A stretch of 64,000 bases of DNA from Lachancea mirantina. Taxonomy: Eukaryota > Ascomycota > Saccharomycetes > Saccharomycetales > Saccharomycetaceae. A program made the position numbers and the translations under genes. Location of the stretch: contig LT598467.1 in assembly GCA_900074745.1 (NCBI GenBank), positions 434,001 to 498,000 on the forward strand, written 5' to 3'. The notes under the pieces were generated by a model, which had not been told where the DNA came from, did not search any database, and saw nothing but the letters and a program-made list of their open reading frames with translations. This document shows, one piece after another, positions 60,646 through 64,000 of the stretch. The stretch's first letter is position 1, and every line of letters starts with the position of its first letter.

Positions 60646-62688
60646 CTAAGTGCGGTCGACGTGTACCGTCTGTGGGCCCATGTGATGGAGCCTACTGCGC
60701 AGAACAAGTAGGTTACAACAGTGACGCCGCGCACTGGCCGATGTCGCAGACGGGGCGGCGCCCCATTGCGGGTGGTTCCTTGACATCAGAGAAACAGTTT
60801 CCGAAAAGGACGGGCACGTGACCGCGGTGTACAGCAGGGCAACTGCAAGCGTGAACAGCCGAGGCAGTCGGAATCGGCGCTCGTGCCACCACGTGACCGA
60901 GTCCACTCGAGAACCACGTCGGCCAAGGTACGACAGCCCGGAGCCTTGGGCCGCGTGTGCCACGAGGGCCTCGTGGCGGTACGTTTCCCACTCGCTCAAA
61001 AGCTGGTTTTCGGGCCGCGCGGCCTTTGCCGCGGGAGCCTGGCCGCTTTCTGGCGCGGCAGCGTGGCGTCCGGCGTGCGCTTCCTTCGCAGCGCATGCTT
61101 CGAAGTAGGTTCCCAGAAGCTGGGTGGTGCACAGCTCGAAGTTGACACTTTCCCAGCTGGCGTACGGGTCCAAAGCTGCGGCGATTTGCTGGAGTGGGTG
61201 TGATTCGTCACGTGACTTTGCGTCGTCAGACAGGAAGACAACGCTGGGTTTCGGCTCGAGCACAGGCGTGGTACCGTCCTGGAGCTGACCGTTGACAAAG
61301 CTTTTCAGCAGCCACAGAGTCTCCGCAGAAAGATCAAGGGAGTCCTGAACATCCCTTGCATGAGCGTTTGAGCTCAAGTCAAGAGACTTGGCCCACCCGA
61401 GAAATCTGTCGTGACACTCCAGAAATGTTGCCGTCCTGCTGTGAATATTCTCGCCTAGCGTGGTAGGGAGTCCGAATTTTGACAGAGACGTCTGCAGCTG
61501 TGAGTCTCTGCCTATTGCGTTTTCGAATTGCATGACTTTGAAAATGCTGTTGAGAAACTGAGCGTTGTTCAACAGTTCTTGAGCGGAAGCCAAAGATGAC
61601 TGCCTAGTAGCAGGCGCACTTGGCGAGTATAAAAGGTGGATTTGGCCCAAGTAGGTGCAGCCAGAGGTCTCCGGAATGTCGTTTAGCTTTGACACCAGCA
61701 ATTGTGCTGTCCCGTCCTCAAAACAAGCCGAATTGGCCGTCACTGTCGCAATTTTGTTCAAAATCCCGTATTTTTGCAACCGCTGTCGCACCTGCTGCCA
61801 GAGGTCTCCCTCGCTCGAGACTTCACGAACGTCAATGAGGTCCAAGAGATGCAAATTTTCAGCTTCCATATAGTTATTCAATAGGATTTCGGGCCTGGAG
61901 TCCTTGTCGTCACTTAGAAGATTGGGAGCAAAAGATATCGCCAAAGCCAGGTAGGAAGCTTCTTTCTGGTTCACGCTCACGGAGCTTACCTGCAAGTTCA
62001 CGAAGTCTGTTAGGTCCAGAATTCCACTTAAAGCATCGTCAAATCTCTTAAGATACCGATTGACTTGCTCTGAGGCCTTAGATTGAGTCTCTACAAGCGA
62101 TGTCTCAGCAGAGATCCCACTAATCAACTTCCAGGCGGCGCAGTCCACAAGAGCAAAGGGCGCCAAAGATTCCGCAAAAAGACAAACAGATGCAAACGCG
62201 CCCAGATCACTTTTCAGTTCTGCACAAAGTTTGCTCGGTATGGCCAAAGACCGTCCCTTGTGGCAGAGCAACTCTAAGACGCGATCTTTTGTAAATGACT
62301 TTTCGAGCGATTTAAACTCTGCCAAGTGGTTATTCGTGATGTGTTTCGAAAGATTTCCTGTCGACTCGCCTTCTTTGTAGACTTTCCCGCAATATATGCA
62401 AGTCGCAATTTTGACGTTTCCTGCCAGGCCAATGTTGAAGTGAGGCTTGAACTTCGAGCGGTTCATCCACCCATTTGTTGATCCCTGTATAACGTGTTGA
62501 TCTCTTGGATTCTGAATCGCAGGCTCTGCCTGAGCCCCGCCCAAGTCCCCTCGCTTACTATTTTTGCCTCGTTTTTCAGTCTCTGACGACACTAACCTAA
62601 CCAAGGTTTGCTCCATATTAGAGACTTTCGGCTCCCAAATTTCTTCAGAATAGTTGAGATTGTCATCTCCACTAGTCATTTCACTCAT
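60646..62688 (-). CDS. hAT-transposase-derived protein with BED zinc finger, probably domesticated
   Basis: 680 residues, single intact frame. A BED finger lies at about 80-122 with C97, C100, H116 and H121 (CIYCGKVYKEGESTGNLSKH). A hAT-type helical segment follows (FAESLAPFALVDCAAWKLIS). The RNase-H-like core is degenerate: the usual V-T-D-N motif reads TVTANS (Ala318 in place of the catalytic Asp), and the usual RWNST motif reads HSRTATFLE. The hAT dimerisation domain remains (VTWWHERRFRLPRLFTLAVA, then CPSFSETVS for the usual SxSERxFS). I see no terminal inverted repeats or 8-bp duplication. Yeasts have related hAT genes (Roamer/Rover families; K. lactis Kat1 in mating-type switching). The 3' third is GC-rich like the adjoining island. 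It interrupts the expected CLN3/MSC6 neighbourhood. Confidence 0.8.
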   Translation of the reverse strand: MSEMTSGDDNLNYSEEIWEPKVSNMEQTLVRLVSSETEKRGKNSKRGDLGGAQAEPAIQNPRDQHVIQGSTNGWMNRSKFKPHFNIGLAGNVKIATCIYCGKVYKEGESTGNLSKHITNNHLAEFKSLEKSFTKDRVLELLCHKGRSLAIPSKLCAELKSDLGAFASVCLFAESLAPFALVDCAAWKLISGISAETSLVETQSKASEQVNRYLKRFDDALSGILDLTDFVNLQVSSVSVNQKEASYLALAISFAPNLLSDDKDSRPEILLNNYMEAENLHLLDLIDVREVSSEGDLWQQVRQRLQKYGILNKIATVTANSACFEDGTAQLLVSKLNDIPETSGCTYLGQIHLLYSPSAPATRQSSLASAQELLNNAQFLNSIFKVMQFENAIGRDSQLQTSLSKFGLPTTLGENIHSRTATFLECHDRFLGWAKSLDLSSNAHARDVQDSLDLSAETLWLLKSFVNGQLQDGTTPVLEPKPSVVFLSDDAKSRDESHPLQQIAAALDPYASWESVNFELCTTQLLGTYFEACAAKEAHAGRHAAAPESGQAPAAKAARPENQLLSEWETYRHEALVAHAAQGSGLSYLGRRGSRVDSVTWWHERRFRLPRLFTLAVALLYTAVTCPSFSETVSLMSRNHPQWGAAPSATSASARRHCCNLLVLRSRLHHMGPQTVHVDRT

Positions 62689-62943
62689 AATCTACTTCGT
62701 AGTCTCACGTTGAGAGTCGTCAAGATTGTTTCGTCGCGCTTGTTAAAACATCCTAAACTCATCTCAAACTCATTTAAAACTGGATTTGCAGAATGAGTAA
62801 AAAAATGAGTATTCCTCATTCACGTGATTGTCAGGTGATTATTCTGTCTACATCATGAAGATGATGGACCTACCATCGAGACTGAAAAATTTGGCCAATT
62901 GAGAGGTTATAACAGAGGTTTTTTGAATAAGCCAGGCTACCAA
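62689..62943. promoter_or_regulatory. divergent promoter of the hAT-derived gene and MSC6
   Basis: 255 bp containing TTCACGTGATT at 62819-62829. No repeats resembling hAT termini were found. Confidence 0.5.
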
Positions 62944-64000
62944 ATGCTATCCAAAGGCCTCAAAATCTATCCGAATAGGGTAGCGCTCCTGAGACTACAG
63001 TCGACTAGCGTCACTGGGGTCAAAAATGCGAGTCCTATTGCTCAATTAAATTATGTGCTTTCTGAAGAATTGTCTGATCAAGTAGGATCGAGAAAAATAT
63101 TCGATAGCTTTAAAGCGGGCATGTTTGATTTTGATAAAAATAATGGGAAATCAGGATTCACTTTGCAGCGTTCTTTCGGTCTGAACACGGTGCTCGGACA
63201 ATTGCTGGAGAGATCGAAAGCCGATCTGAAGACCAACATCTCGACTTCTGTTCCAACTCCTCCGGAACCTTATGAAATTCTAATTTTTATGTGCGACTAT
63301 GGCCTTGCGCGGGATTCGCACTTCAGAATTGTTTTCGAGCATTTGGTCGCAACCAAATCGCCCGAGGACGTGCTTGGCTTTTGGGTCAAGTACCTAGAAA
63401 CGATCGCTGAAAACCCCAGGACCATCACATATGGGAGTTATCATTCGAAAAACATAGTTTTGGCCTCCATTGGGTATTTACTCCTTGCAGGAGACGAGCC
63501 GTCCTGTTCTGTGCTCACTCAGGTTCTAAGGTTTGATGCTGAAAAGGAACAAATCCCATTTACCAAAATAAGATCTAAAATAACGAGACTTCCATTGAGC
63601 GCATCTGCGAAAAAAAAGGCGTTGAAGAATTTAGATGTGTGTTGGTTTCAATTCTTACAATCTGACAAGTCTGCGTTTATCCGGACTATCGATGAATTGA
63701 CACATGCCCGTGACCTTAACGAACTTTTCGAACTATACTCTAGCATTACTGGACAGCAAAAACAGTCTTTAGATTGCTCCATTGTCGCGAAATTTATGGA
63801 CAGATTTGTAAGCTTGGGAAAGCCTCAGCAAGCGATCAACTGCTATAATAAGGCGAAAGCTGATGATTCCTTAGACCTTTCTATCAAGAACTCTCTTCTG
63901 TTGGCCGTCTCTGCAATGCCAGCCTTTGGCCGTCAGGCCCGCGAAGAAAAACTGAAGAGGGTTGAAGCGGTCTGGAATTCTTTGATCAAAACACACCAAG
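62944..64000 (+). CDS. MSC6: Msc6-like mitochondrial pentatricopeptide-type protein (5' part, runs off the window)
   Basis: 352 codons are open from ATG 62944 to the end of the window without a stop, so the gene is incomplete here (S. cerevisiae Msc6 has 692 residues). The N-terminus MLSKGLKIYPNRVALLRLQS is a presequence-type amphipathic helix. Alpha-helical repeats follow (EILIFMCDYGLARDSHFRIV, FMDRFVSLGKPQQAINCYNK), consistent with a PPR-like organellar RNA-binding protein. The family is divergent; the name rests mainly on synteny with YOR354C, orientation included (divergent from GDS1 in S. cerevisiae). The function of Msc6 in mitochondrial expression is only partly known. Confidence 0.7.
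   Translation, partial: MLSKGLKIYPNRVALLRLQSTSVTGVKNASPIAQLNYVLSEELSDQVGSRKIFDSFKAGMFDFDKNNGKSGFTLQRSFGLNTVLGQLLERSKADLKTNISTSVPTPPEPYEILIFMCDYGLARDSHFRIVFEHLVATKSPEDVLGFWVKYLETIAENPRTITYGSYHSKNIVLASIGYLLLAGDEPSCSVLTQVLRFDAEKEQIPFTKIRSKITRLPLSASAKKKALKNLDVCWFQFLQSDKSAFIRTIDELTHARDLNELFELYSSITGQQKQSLDCSIVAKFMDRFVSLGKPQQAINCYNKAKADDSLDLSIKNSLLLAVSAMPAFGRQAREEKLKRVEAVWNSLIKTHQ

Noticed and set aside
60781-60820. TTTCCGAAAAGG next to CACGTG as a centromere
   Set aside because: The two motifs lie within 30 bp, in coding sequence that is GC-rich, so no CDEII is present.
60500-62860. Complete hAT transposon with terminal inverted repeats and 8-bp target duplication
   Set aside because: I compared the flanks by eye (for example around 60540 and 62835) and found no convincing inverted repeats or duplication.

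Overview
The window is nuclear DNA of a budding yeast of the family Saccharomycetaceae that looks like a non-whole-genome-duplication (non-WGD) lineage. Lachancea is my best guess; Kluyveromyces, Torulaspora and Zygosaccharomyces are not excluded. Proteins match Saccharomyces cerevisiae genes along their length. Introns are rare, short and at the extreme 5' ends of genes, with GTATGT-type donors and TACTAAC-type branch sites. Intergenic regions are short, and the gene order interleaves what in S. cerevisiae are pairs of duplicated regions.

Left block (1-17.2 kb): UBI4, ENT4, PRP19, OCA5, WSC4, RIM101, GRC3, RIX7, IRC19. UBI4/ENT4/PRP19/GRC3/RIX7/IRC19 correspond to S. cerevisiae YLL039C-YLL033W, and OCA5/WSC4/RIM101 to YHL029C-YHL027W, here still in one array. 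The polyubiquitin gene is damaged by a stretch of corrupt sequence with an N at 478, probably a sequencing or assembly fault in the tandem repeat.

Right block (18.1-64 kb): FLC2, AIM2, OAF1/PIP2, GEM1, PRE10, SPC72, PRT1, BOL3, BOL1, GCV3, PDE2, VTS1, PTA1, HAP5, SNX3, ERV46, CDC24, CIR2, GDS1, a JmjC hydroxylase gene, CLN3, a hAT-transposase-derived gene and the start of MSC6. These interleave YAL053W-YAL040C with YOR363C-YOR354C, in consistent relative orientation. The junction between the blocks (17,180-18,147) is a rearrangement breakpoint relative to S. cerevisiae.

Most genes are housekeeping: ubiquitin, splicing, ribosome biogenesis, translation initiation, proteasome, mitochondrial Fe-S and glycine metabolism, cell polarity and G1 control. 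Four genes (PRP19, GRC3, GEM1, PRE10) have introns that I infer from splice signals plus restored homology. The accessory part is 58.5-62.7 kb: a 2.1 kb GC-rich ORF-poor island upstream of CLN3 and a BED-finger/hAT-dimerisation protein that appears to have lost a catalytic Asp. The island has, on the minus strand and in order, a stem, a telomere-like C-rich segment, a GC hairpin and an Sm-like site; I propose it as a low-confidence telomerase RNA candidate. Regulatory sites of note are a textbook oleate response element before OAF1 and a dense TGACTC cluster before GCV3. No tRNA, rRNA, centromere, CRISPR or complete transposon was recognised.
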